From the NCBI GenBank assembly GCA_033297075.1, contig MU858180.1, forward strand, positions 1 through 64,000: 64,000 nt of DNA. The letters run 5' to 3'. A model generated the notes under the pieces. That model had not been told where the DNA came from. It worked only from the letters and a program-made list of their open reading frames with translations, and did not search any database. Numbering within the stretch: position 1 is the stretch's first letter; every line of letters begins with the position of its first letter. This DNA is from Rhypophila decipiens. Taxonomy: Eukaryota > Ascomycota > Sordariomycetes > Sordariales > Naviculisporaceae. This document shows positions 56,041-64,000 of the stretch, in pieces. The position numbers and the translations under genes were made by a program.

Positions 56041-56962
56041 CAACTAGCAGGACAGGTGCTGCATGGGTTGGGTAGACTAGCGCAAAGAAATGCCGAACAA
56101 GGTATAAGTCCATATCCATCTCATGATTTTCACTCCAGCTGGGGTCAAGCGAGTAAACGTGCAAGGATTGTATCATCACAAAGGCGGGAAAATAGAGGAT
56201 ATCACACTGGGAGGAACACTCATACACTAGCTCCTGAATACGCATTCATAGGGTCGAACGTAGCCAAGAGCTAGCTGTACCAGACGATACAGTACTTTTA
56301 TTGTTAATTAGCTCAAAGACAGGCCGGTCCACGCTGGATTGGGATGAGTGCTCATATCATTTATCTGTTCCATACAGCATATTTACCGTCCGTAGGAACT
56401 GGCGGTATGTGCAATTACGACGAGCCTGAAGCGGGCAACCTAGTCTTGAACATGAGCATGAAATCACTGCACGATCAAGAGGTCCATGTAAAATTGGCAC
56501 CACGGAGTGGAGTGCAGTGACCGGTCATGAAGAATCAGTGCTGTGACTTGGACCTACTTTATGATGGTAGCCCCCAGGCACTCACTATCCCGTCTGAGAT
56601 TTCATCCCATATGACCCAATAACAAGACAAAGTTCAAGTTGCTCGGTGGCATGGCCTCCCAATTTCCCCTGGCTGCGTCCCCGGTTCCCCGGTCCCAGAT
56701 CGGACATGTGCCTTGCCCACCGCACCAAAGGCTCGGACGAGCACCTTCCACCAAACAAGTACAAGTATAAACGTACCTTCCCCCTCCTGTTCTTCCCCGC
56801 TGCCTCTTCGTTCACCTGCAGCACAAACCCGACTTCACTTGGCCTTATTCCCTTCTCCCTGAAGACGAGACCTTTCAGTGACGCTCTTGCTCTCTACTCA
56901 AGCCAAGCCACACACCATAACAGCTAGAGTGCCACGCCGTTCTCCCATCACCAGCTGCAAAC

Positions 56963-58126
56963 ATGGGCACCGCAACCAAAAAGACGGACCCGCACGTCCT
57001 ACCATCCAAATCCAAACCCCCCAACTCTGACCTCACCAACAAGGACAGCAACACCACCACCGAGTCGAAGAACCCAAACCTCGCCCAACAATACGGCGGC
57101 ATCCACACCGGCTCCTGGGTCTCTCACCTCCCAGCCCATTGGGTCCCCTACATCCAACTATCCCGCCTCTCACCCCCGGTCGCCATATCTCTAATCTACT
57201 TCCCGCACCTCTTCGGCGCCCTCCACGCCGCCATCCTTCTCAACTCTACTCCCCTAGCCCTCCTCAAGACAAGTCTCTCCCTCCTGCTCGGCACAATCTT
57301 CTTCTCCAACGCAGCCCACGCCTGGAACGACCTAATCGACTCCCCTATCGACGCACTTACCTCGCGCACCAAGACGAGACCGATCCCCCGAGGGGCCATC
57401 ACACCGCGTGCTGCGTTCCTTTTCGCCTGCTCGCAAGCTGTGGGCGCGGCAGCGGTGCTGGTCTTGCTCACCCCCCGCTGGGAAAGCACGGTTTACTATG
57501 CCGTCCCGAATATCATGGCAACCATGTATTACCCTTTTGCCAAGAGACATAGCCATTTTGTGCAGGTTGTTTTGGGGGTTTGTCTTGGGTGGGGGGTGTT
57601 GATGGGAGCTTCGGCCATGGGTGTTAACCCTGTGAGCATCAACGCATTTCCTGCGCCGTACTATCCTGCTGCTGCTACTACTACTACGGGGTTTAAATTC
57701 ACGACATGGGGCGTCGGTGGCGTCGATGTCGAGGTGACGGTGGTGCCGTCGGTTCTGTGGTTGTTCCTGGCAAGCGCCACTTGGTCGGTGTTGTACGATA
57801 CCATCTACGCTCATCAGGATCTACAAGATGACGTCAAGAATGGAGTGAAATCGCTTGCTGTCTTGTTCCGGGGAGCGACCAAGTATCTACTGTGGGGATT
57901 GCTGTGTATCATGGGCACTGCGTTGGTATCTAGCGGCGTTGCAGGCGGTTTTAGCAGATGGTCCGGTGTCATTGCCGCCGGTGGATCGAGCTTGGCCTTG
58001 GGAGGGATGATTTGGGGGGTCGATTTGACGGATTCCGGAAGTTGTTGGTGGTGGTTCAAATCTGGGTATTGGCTTACAGGGCTGTCCATTACTTCGGCTT
58101 TAATGGGAGAGTATTTCTTTGCTTGA
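56963..58126 (+). CDS. UbiA-family prenyltransferase (4-hydroxybenzoate polyprenyltransferase-like)
   Basis: A single exon of 387 residues, of which the first 50 are polar and Ser/Thr/Lys/Asn-rich. The body has eight or nine hydrophobic segments. Both Asp-rich motifs are present: N122-D123-xx-D126-xxx-D130 (NDLIDSPID) with TRPIPRG after it, and D279-xx-Y-xxx-D286-xx-D289-D290 (DTIYAHQDLQDD), which bind Mg2+ and prenyl diphosphate. Such enzymes transfer a prenyl chain to an aromatic acceptor. In mitochondria this is ubiquinone synthesis (Coq2); fungal secondary pathways for meroterpenoids use close relatives. A mitochondrial presequence is not obvious, and the short Lys/Ser leader argues weakly against Coq2. 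No polyketide synthase of aromatic type lies nearby. Acceptor and chain length cannot be told. It converges with the Met22-like gene. Confidence 0.92.
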   Translation: MGTATKKTDPHVLPSKSKPPNSDLTNKDSNTTTESKNPNLAQQYGGIHTGSWVSHLPAHWVPYIQLSRLSPPVAISLIYFPHLFGALHAAILLNSTPLALLKTSLSLLLGTIFFSNAAHAWNDLIDSPIDALTSRTKTRPIPRGAITPRAAFLFACSQAVGAAAVLVLLTPRWESTVYYAVPNIMATMYYPFAKRHSHFVQVVLGVCLGWGVLMGASAMGVNPVSINAFPAPYYPAAATTTTGFKFTTWGVGGVDVEVTVVPSVLWLFLASATWSVLYDTIYAHQDLQDDVKNGVKSLAVLFRGATKYLLWGLLCIMGTALVSSGVAGGFSRWSGVIAAGGSSLALGGMIWGVDLTDSGSCWWWFKSGYWLTGLSITSALMGEYFFA

Positions 58127-58823
58127 GACTTGGGAGACTGGCTGCGATGGGCGGGGATAGCCTGATAGGCTTGTATCCTGTCGGCCCTGTCTTAGACAAT
58201 GTCAAGGAATGAGATAACAGCTTCTCCCAGTGACTGACTGGCCCCGTATTGTGTGAGCGCTACTGATACGTCTTGGGGGCAGGGGGCTTGCTGTTAAGTA
58301 AGAAAAAAAAACCATAAAAAATCTTTAATACCATGATGATTCGAACTCACGACCCCGAGTTGGAGGAGGCAAATCCGGACGCAGTCCAAAGCAAGCCTAA
58401 TTAACAGCATGAGAAGTGAAACGATTACCGATTGCGCCAAGTGAGCTTGGTGCTGGTGTTGAAATACAACGATTTTAAAGCTCTTAATATGCCTAGATTT
58501 CTGAGATGAAGGGCTAGGAGGGTATCTTAGAGATCGAGATCACATCACGTTTTATCATAAGACAGCTGAGATAGAAGCAATTAGGAGCTGATTATCATGA
58601 AAGTTCGGTGCTCGCACGATATGAGCAGGCTCCGTTAACATGCTAGATCCATCTATCTACATACAGGTGGGATGCTTTCTATGTAATACAACAAAGAAAA
58701 GAAGGAAAGAAAATGTTTGAGCAAGTACCGAAAATGCACCCAAAAGATCGAACCGTCTATGATCCTCCTGATGAAAACAACCGCATGCCTCGACTACATA
58801 TCATTATCATCAGTGAAGAGATA
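58127..58823. other. Intergenic between convergent genes, with tRNA-derived repeat copy 2
   Basis: The 3' regions of the UbiA and Met22-like genes flank repeat copy 2 at 58320-58473. Nothing else is recognised. Confidence 0.6.
58320..58473 (-). repeat. tRNA-derived repeat, copy 2 (SINE-like or degenerate tRNA gene)
   Basis: Read on the minus strand this matches copy 1 at 4978-5128 over about 150 bases with roughly a dozen differences, most of them C/T or G/A changes, and one single-base gap. The tRNA-like core is 58446-58326. The A box has one T-to-C change and the B-box-like GAGTTCGAATC is identical. An A/T tail region with T runs follows on the minus strand (58303-58325). Identity starts about 20 bases upstream of the A box (TTTCAACACCAGCACCAAG). 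The shared oddities of the T and acceptor stems show that both descend from an already non-canonical ancestor. Confidence 0.6.
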
Positions 58824-60104
58824 TTACCTCGACCCCTCCTCCTCAAGCATATGCCCAACCAACTCAAGCAGTTGTGCATGAACACTCTCGTCACAAGTCA
58901 AGATCCCCCAGTTTCCAGACATTTTCCTCCCAGTCCCGAAATCAATCTCTTTCCCATACAAATCCGTTACTTTGCCATTGCCGTTCCTCGACTCGGCGTA
59001 GATAAGCTGCGCGCCGGCATGGTCCCATATACACATGGACGCCTTTTTGAGCTGCGAGCTGTGTCGTGGGAATCTGACCTGCACTGCCTCGCGTCCGCCG
59101 AGGATGAGCGCGATATATCGCACGTGGGACGAGTACAGCTCTGTAAAGGGGCTCGAGACTCCGCAGGCTGCTGCAATCTTGTGGACCTTGTCCGAGAGGG
59201 TTGCTGTGCTGATGGAGGAGTCGATGAAATGGAGATCTGAGAGCTTGAGAGGAGCATCTGTGCCGGCTGCCATGTGTCCGTTTCTCGCAGTTTTCGGCGG
59301 TGTGCGACCATGGCGATGCAGACTGTCGATCGGTTGGGCAACTCGTAGTTTGCTGCCTTCCCAACCCATCGGTCTGACCCAGGCGCCTTGTCCTTTGACG
59401 GCTGATAATAAGAGACCGACGCTATCGTGGTCAACGCTGGTTTCTGTAACAAGCGACCCGTCCTCGGGCAGCTTCAAGTTGGGACAGCCCAGAACACCAA
59501 CGACTTCTTTCCCTTCCTCAATCAGCGCCAGAGACACGGCATATTGTTGGCCCTTGACAAACGTAGCAGTCCCGTCGATAGGATCCAGCGCCCAGAAGCG
59601 ACCTGTCCGTCCGCCCTTGCCGCGACCACCGAGGTCGATAATGTGGAGCATCTCTTCGATGCTTGATGGCGTGTAAAGCTCCTCTTCGTCATCGGGGTAA
59701 ACCGCCTGACCATCGGCTGGGTAGAACTTGACATTCGCATATTGCCGGACAAAATCAAACACCTGGATGGCTAGTAGAGGATCCTGACGCAAAGAATCGG
59801 CGTCCTCCTCGCCGACGAAGCTGTCTGCGGGAAAGGCACCGTGTATTGCGCTGATGAGCAGAGCCTGGGCTGCGAAATCTGCTGCCGTCACTGGCGATGC
59901 ATCGCTTTTTGAGATTTCGCCGTTCGACAGCTTTCGTGAAGGACAAGGTGAGACCGGCGAGGACGCCCAGTATGACGGTGTCAGAGTTACCGCGCGCTTT
60001 GTGAGGATCGATGCTCGGTGGACGGCGCGCTCAGCCATCCGACGCTCCCGCGCGTATTCGACCTGATTCCCATTTTCGAAGCGACGCATGTTTTTGACTG
60101 TCAT
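58824..60104 (-). CDS. met22: 3'(2'),5'-bisphosphate nucleotidase (Met22/Hal2 type)
   Basis: A single exon of 426 residues from ATG at 60104; ATGs at 60089 and 60038 are later in-frame choices. The Li+-sensitive inositol-phosphatase superfamily motifs are all seen: SPVTAADF (70-77), GEED (98-101), WALDPIDGT (171-179, with metal ligands Asp174 and Asp177), and WDHAGAQLIYAE near residue 366. The enzyme removes the 3' phosphate of PAP and PAPS, keeping sulfate assimilation and RNA processing free of inhibition, and it sets salt tolerance in yeast. A long insertion between VKFYPADG and the DPIDGT motif is normal for the fungal enzyme. It is transcribed toward the UbiA gene. No signal or membrane segment is seen, so it is probably cytosolic. 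Confidence 0.93.
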   Translation of the reverse strand: MTVKNMRRFENGNQVEYARERRMAERAVHRASILTKRAVTLTPSYWASSPVSPCPSRKLSNGEISKSDASPVTAADFAAQALLISAIHGAFPADSFVGEEDADSLRQDPLLAIQVFDFVRQYANVKFYPADGQAVYPDDEEELYTPSSIEEMLHIIDLGGRGKGGRTGRFWALDPIDGTATFVKGQQYAVSLALIEEGKEVVGVLGCPNLKLPEDGSLVTETSVDHDSVGLLLSAVKGQGAWVRPMGWEGSKLRVAQPIDSLHRHGRTPPKTARNGHMAAGTDAPLKLSDLHFIDSSISTATLSDKVHKIAAACGVSSPFTELYSSHVRYIALILGGREAVQVRFPRHSSQLKKASMCIWDHAGAQLIYAESRNGNGKVTDLYGKEIDFGTGRKMSGNWGILTCDESVHAQLLELVGHMLEEEGSR

Positions 60105-60314
60105 TTCGGTGATGTTCTGGATCGCAAGAAAATATGTCGAGGAAGTGGGCTTTTATCACGTCGTTCGAGCTAGGTACCCGGTACCCCTGTAGATGGCGGC
60201 TGTTGCCTGTGTAACGCTGTCCAGGTGGTGTCTCTTGCTGACAAGGCCAGGATGACAATGTTGGTGACTTGTGTCCTCGGATTCAAGATCACGCGGATGC
60301 TTTGTCAGAGGATG

Positions 60315-60468
60315 TCAGTCAGAGACAATAAGCGACTTGGTTAGGTCCCCTCGAATGTCCATCTCGACGTCGTGGTCATGGGCGAACTTGGTGATCAAAT
60401 ACCCATCATCATCTGAGGCCCCCAAGAAAGCCACCCAAGCCCTGAAGGCGTTCCTGGCGGCGTTCTGG
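60315..60468 (-). CDS. Probable terminal exon of an unrecognised minus-strand gene
   Basis: From a good acceptor (GTCATCACAG, ending at 60469) the minus strand reads QNAARNAFRAWVAFLGASDDDGYLITKFAHDH and on to DLTKSLIVSD then TGA. The codon choice looks coding throughout. An upstream exon could end at a GTACCT donor about 52 bases away, in the frame ...TASPLAANNS. The first exon and start codon could not be placed: no ATG lies between 60468 and 60600 on this strand. No domain was recognised. It lies 210 bases upstream of the Met22-like gene, same strand. Confidence 0.45.
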
Positions 60469-60608
60469 CTGTGATGACCGCTGCTGGGGAGGTGATTGGA
60501 CTGCACACGTGATGAGGTACGAGTTGTTTGCTGCGAGTGGCGATGCAGTGGGGCGCAGGTGGGAGGGTTCCAAGGCCTGGACGACAGCGGTCACAGTGAG
60601 CAAAACAG

Positions 60609-60815
60609 CAGCGCGGGGACACGGCGATTGAAAACTCCGCTGTGCCGGCTCCGAACAGCCCTCCAACAGGCCATTTCGACACCATCGTCAGTGATCGTGG
60701 TGGTGGTGATGAGGCCGCCTGGTTGAGGAAGCTGGACCCTGAAGCTGTGCAGGCGATTGCCAACTTCCGAGAGAAGCAAAACACGCAGGAGGCGAAATCT
60801 GTGCGACCCTCATAA
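60609..60815 (+). CDS. Probable terminal exon of an unrecognised plus-strand gene
   Basis: From a candidate acceptor (CAAAACAG, ending 60608) the plus strand reads QRGDTAIENSAVPAPN, then a compact segment with HFDTIVSDRGGGDEAAWLRK and LDPEAVQAIANFREKQ, then VRPS and TAA. The codon use is coding-like. There is no ATG in the exon, and an in-frame TGA lies just before it at 60597, so an upstream exon is needed. ATGs at 60474 or 60542 are candidates. No family was recognised. It runs divergent from the minus-strand exon at 60315-60468, and the two genes would overlap or nearly touch at their 5' ends. Confidence 0.45.
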   Translation, partial: QRGDTAIENSAVPAPNSPPTGHFDTIVSDRGGGDEAAWLRKLDPEAVQAIANFREKQNTQEAKSVRPS

Positions 60816-61992
60816 TCTACGCAGTTTTGACCACTTTTCGACCTTCTTTTCGGCTTCTTTTCCTTCTCTGTAGCAGCTTCATCAATGTCTCGTGTCCCTT
60901 GCAGCTGTTCCTTGCATCGTCGTGTCCGAATGCGACAAGAATGAACCGCCATCGACCCCCCCTTTTGCGCGTCTTTTCCAGCCATCTCCCGTCACTGCGC
61001 CGACCTGAAAGACATTGAAGCAAAGGTTGACGATAAGAGAACACAACCGCGAAAGACGGGATGCGGGCATTAATTAATTGACCTCGTGGCGAAGAGGCGT
61101 CCTAGGACACTCAGCATGCAGCAGTCAGCATAACGCGAGCTGACATTTCGAACGACAAAAGCGCGCTGCCTATTACAAACACGCGATGTCGGCGAAATGT
61201 CGTGAATGGTGAGAACTTCTTCTCTATGGCACTACACAAGGCAGTGATCACAGCGAAAAAGAGTGTGGTTTGACATCAAAAATTACGGTCCAGACGGCCC
61301 CGAAGGACAATCTATGATGGCTAGCACCACGATGTGCAATGCAGGCTCTCCATCATGCTGCCAGGTTTTCTTGATCTCCCGACAGCCAACCAAGGTAAGT
61401 ATGAAGAAAAAAAAGAAGAGAAGAAAATTTTGGAAGAACGGGAGAGGGGAGACGCCCTTAAATACCTGGCGGAGGGACCGTGCACCGCAAAATAGAGTTT
61501 GCTGGCTGACTGGCCAGCCAGCTGGCGGCTTGAACTGAGTGGGTCAACTCGCGTCGCCATGACGTACTGTGCGATCGAGAGCTGAGGGACTGTGCTGGCG
61601 CCTAGCACGTGCCTGGAAACAGCGGACGAAAGCGCCAAATGGTTGATCGAAAGGCCTGTCCTCCACAGTGTAGGAAAGGAGAAAACCCAGGCACATGCAA
61701 AATTGATCACCACAACGATCAGAACGGCGTCATCGCAGACATCACTGGCAGGCTTCTCCATTCTCGAGGAGATTCCCATCTGATCGCTGACATATTCCTG
61801 CACTGAGTAGAGAGCAAGCAGGCTTGGACTCCTTTTGTCCTGTTTTTACAACTCATGAGAAAGGATACACTAACAGATGTTCGAGATGGGAATCCGTTCA
61901 TCATCAATACTTCTTACAAACGTCGCTCGGCTGTAACCCGATTCCACTTCCCCAACGAGCAATGATAGACCGTTCTCTAGCGATCAATTGTC

Positions 61993-62111
61993 ACATACGA
62001 CCATACGCGCTGGAAAACTCGGGATCCCGTCCGCTCTCCCATAGATAAGCCCGCGACGGACGAACTAGTACTCAGGTGGGTGACCACTGGGGAATCCTCG
62101 TTGTTGTATGT
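61993..62111 (+). rRNA. 5S ribosomal RNA gene
   Basis: A 119-base gene from ACATACGAC to GTTGTATGT; these ends pair fully as helix I. Internal 5S landmarks are present: GGAAAACTCGGGATCCCGTCC, GATAAGCC and GGTGGGTGACCAC. A T run follows the end at 62111-62115, as expected for pol III termination. It stands alone, not in an rDNA array, which is the usual state in many filamentous ascomycetes. The complete terminal helix and control region suggest it is functional. Confidence 0.9.
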
Positions 62112-62777
62112 TTTTGCCCCTTTTTGTCCTTGAACTTCTAAAATGAAATTCTGCACAATGATCCAACGGTTTCCTACAGAGACAGCCTTGTAAACAATGA
62201 TCTTGCTCTGGACGGCATTGGTGGGGATCTGGATATCGGGTATCCGTACATGTACATCTCATCGCATCAGTGATCGCGCCCTCCGGCACAGCGGCCGCTC
62301 TGTGGAGTCCCGACGTCCCGTCCACGGTCCACGATTACGCCCCTCCGCTCCTTCCTCGAGAGTACCAATCTCAATGGAATAGTTCTACTTGATGGCAGTT
62401 TCTTTTATTTCTAATTATCATCGTGATTTCTAAGCTGCTGGTCTTGGGGGGCTCCACTTTGTACACTATACGCCCTTACGGTTGTGAAATCTGGGCCGAC
62501 ACTCCGTCTCCGTCTCCGTTCGAACCGGACGCGGGCTGGACGGACCAGTAACAACTGCTCTTCTGGATAGATTCTGAATGTGACATGATCTTGATCCTTG
62601 CTCATACGCCCTCTAATGTACAGCCCTTGTGACTTGAGTTGACGAATAAGTACAAATCCAGGCATATCTCCCGTTCTGAGAGTCAAGGTAGTTATATCAC
62701 ATCCAGTCCTTCCCAGCAGTCTGTCTCTTACTCGTCTTGTAGAGGACTTCAACCATTGCTGTAAGCAGTCGTTGATC

Positions 62778-63900
62778 ATGACCATGGCCGGCAGCATTAT
62801 CATCACAGGAGCAAACGGCTCCCTCGCAATCCCAGCGGTCGACCATCTTCTCTCCAAATACCCCGACATCACCGCTATCCTCACAGTCCGCAGCACGTCC
62901 TCCAGCCAAGATGCCAATACCAAACGCCTCGAAGAGACCATCTCCCGCCACCCCGGAGCCAAAGCCTCCATCCATGCGCTCGACCTCGCCAGCCTACAAT
63001 CCGTCACCGACTTTGCCAAGACCATCTCAACCTCGATCAAATCGGGCCAACTTCCCCCTCTGGTCAGCATAATCTGTAACGCCTACCACTGGAATCTAGT
63101 CAGCAATCCGGAAGTCACATCAGATGGGTACGAGAAAACCTTCCAAGTGAACCACCTATCCCATACGTCCTTGGTCCTGCGGCTCTTGGGGAGTTTTAGT
63201 CCAGATGGCGGTCGAGTAGTCCTCTTCTCTAGCGAGGCCCACTGGCCTGGCAAGATTCTATTTGAGCGGTATCCGCCTATGCTCCCCTCTACCGACGAGG
63301 AGATGGACCAGCTCGTCAAGAACCCCCTCGGTAGTCTCCAAGATAACAAGACTGAGGCGGATCATCTCGGTTGGGGGTTTCAGCGGTATGCGACGTCCAA
63401 ACTGGCAATAACAGCTTGGATGTACGCCCTCAACTCACATCTAGAAAAGGTAAGCTGTAGCCTTTCCCCCTACTACCCTCAACTCTTTCCTGGACTCAAT
63501 CTGACATCCGTCTGTACCCGGGCAGGACCGATCACCATCCATCTCGAAAATAACAGCAATAGCGATAAACCCCGGCGCCCTGGTCGACTCTCGAGCAACA
63601 AGAACAAATACACCAGCGACAATGGCAGTCATGGGGAGGATTCTTGCCCCCTTTCTCCCGTTGTTAAAGCTGAAGGATAAAACTGCTAGAAAATCAGGAG
63701 CTGCGGGTGTGGACGTGATCGAGTTGGCACTGGACCACATCGAGCCTGGTGAGCGTGGGTATTTCACTATGGCGAAGAAGGATGTCAGTTCGCCTGATAG
63801 TTTAGATGGGGGTAACCAAGATAGGATTTGGAAGAAGACGTTGGGGTGGGTTGGTTTGACTCATCCTTTGAGTGAGGATGTGGGGGGTTTGTCGGTTTGA
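62778..63900 (+). CDS. Short-chain dehydrogenase/reductase
   Basis: Two exons, 62778-63449 and 63526-63900, encode 348 residues; the intron is 76 bases, GT-AG. The start is the first of two close ATGs (62778 and 62784); the second has the stronger context. The nucleotide-binding loop reads ITGANGSLAIP, where the third glycine of TGxxxGxG is replaced by Ala. ICNAYHWN takes the place of the NAG motif. FSSEA gives the catalytic Ser region and YATSK the catalytic Tyr204 and Lys208. INPGALVD follows the splice site. The style fits the WWOX/retinol dehydrogenase-like SDRs of fungi, which use NAD(P)(H) on small carbonyl or alcohol substrates. Substrate is unknown. The gene ends 100 bases before the window edge. 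Confidence 0.88.
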
Positions 63901-64000
63901 TACAGACGAAACAAAGGTAGCTAGCTCAGCGTGCTATGTTGATCATCTGTCTTTGTATTGTTATTTGATTAGGTAGGCTCATCCATGACTTGGCATTGGT
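63901..64000. other. 3' region of the SDR gene
   Basis: The last 100 bases hold the presumed 3' untranslated region. Nothing else is seen. Confidence 0.5.

Larger units (their letters stand above)
51557..56962. other. Intergenic with tandem and inverted repeats
   Basis: About 5.4 kb without a firm gene. It holds purine-rich and TG microsatellites (53417-53705), a 68-base tandem duplication (54251-54381), a weak small frame (55593-55922 minus) and a perfect inverted repeat (56006-56040). Frames at 52431-52784 (minus) and 51961-52506 (plus) lack any recognisable domain. Confidence 0.5.
60105..62777. other. Intergenic with two orphan exons and a 5S gene
   Basis: Apart from the two exons at 60315-60468 and 60609-60815 and the 5S gene at 61993-62111, no gene is supported. 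Palindromic TACCCGGTACCC-like sequence occurs at about 60174-60186. Confidence 0.5.

Noticed and set aside
60395..60985. 196-codon minus-strand open frame
   Set aside because: It runs across the complement of a better coding-like plus-strand exon and has no recognisable domain.
28375..62000. One secondary-metabolite cluster joining PKS, P450, UbiA and SDR
   Set aside because: The genes are spread over more than 30 kb with flavohemoglobin, CorA-like and Met22-like genes between them and no regulator or transporter specific to a cluster.
1..64000. CRISPR arrays, prophage, bacterial operons or riboswitches
   Set aside because: The window is fungal; no regular spacer array or such element was seen.

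Overview
The window looks like nuclear DNA of a filamentous ascomycete (Pezizomycotina, probably a Sordariomycete-like fungus). The support is short spliceosomal introns of about 55-120 bases with GTAAGT-type donors and CTAAC/CTGAC branch points, secreted enzymes with Kex2-type KR sites, an ascomycete laccase, a type I polyketide synthase of the class fused to NRPSs in fungi, a CorA-like fungal protein, and a dispersed single 5S rRNA gene. Genus and species cannot be told from the sequence alone.

Layout. 1-2.3 kb: no gene seen. 2.5-3.9 kb (+): secreted proteinase K-like subtilase. 6.1-9.9 kb (+): secreted alpha/beta hydrolase followed by a flavin monooxygenase with an N-terminal NTF2/SnoaL-like part. 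10.6-11.8 kb (+): secreted GH18 protein. 12.9-14.4 kb (-): SYLF-domain protein. 14.4-24.3 kb: about 10 kb without a supportable gene, including an assembly gap inside poly-G/poly-C. 24.5-26.7 kb (+): six-exon laccase. 28.4-37.4 kb (-): a single-exon polyketide synthase of 2809 residues with a low-complexity tail, followed in the same frame, after one TAG codon, by another 210 open codons. 37.7-42.3 kb: gene-free. 42.3-43.6 kb (-): flavohemoglobin. 45.4-48.5 kb (-): three-exon CorA-like membrane protein. 49.8-51.6 kb (+): cytochrome P450. 51.6-57 kb: mostly empty, with tandem and inverted repeats. 57.0-58.1 kb (+): UbiA-type prenyltransferase. 58.8-60.1 kb (-): Met22/Hal2-type bisphosphate nucleotidase. 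60.3-60.8 kb: two divergent terminal exons of unrecognised genes. 62.0-62.1 kb (+): 5S rRNA. 62.8-63.9 kb (+): short-chain dehydrogenase.

How genes may work together. Subtilase, esterase-like hydrolase, GH18 protein and laccase are an extracellular degradative set. The hydrolase and flavin monooxygenase are adjacent and co-directional, so an oxygenate-then-hydrolyse route is possible (inference). The polyketide synthase has no ER domain, a degenerate methyltransferase and no release domain. No partner for it is adjacent, so it is an orphan or needs partners elsewhere. P450, UbiA and SDR genes are types often found in secondary metabolism, but here they are separated by kilobases and by housekeeping genes, so a single cluster is not shown.

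The most interesting non-coding structure is a pair of 85-90% identical, tRNA-derived, apparently intron-bearing elements about 53 kb apart in opposite orientations. Two further degenerate tRNA-like sequences are also present.
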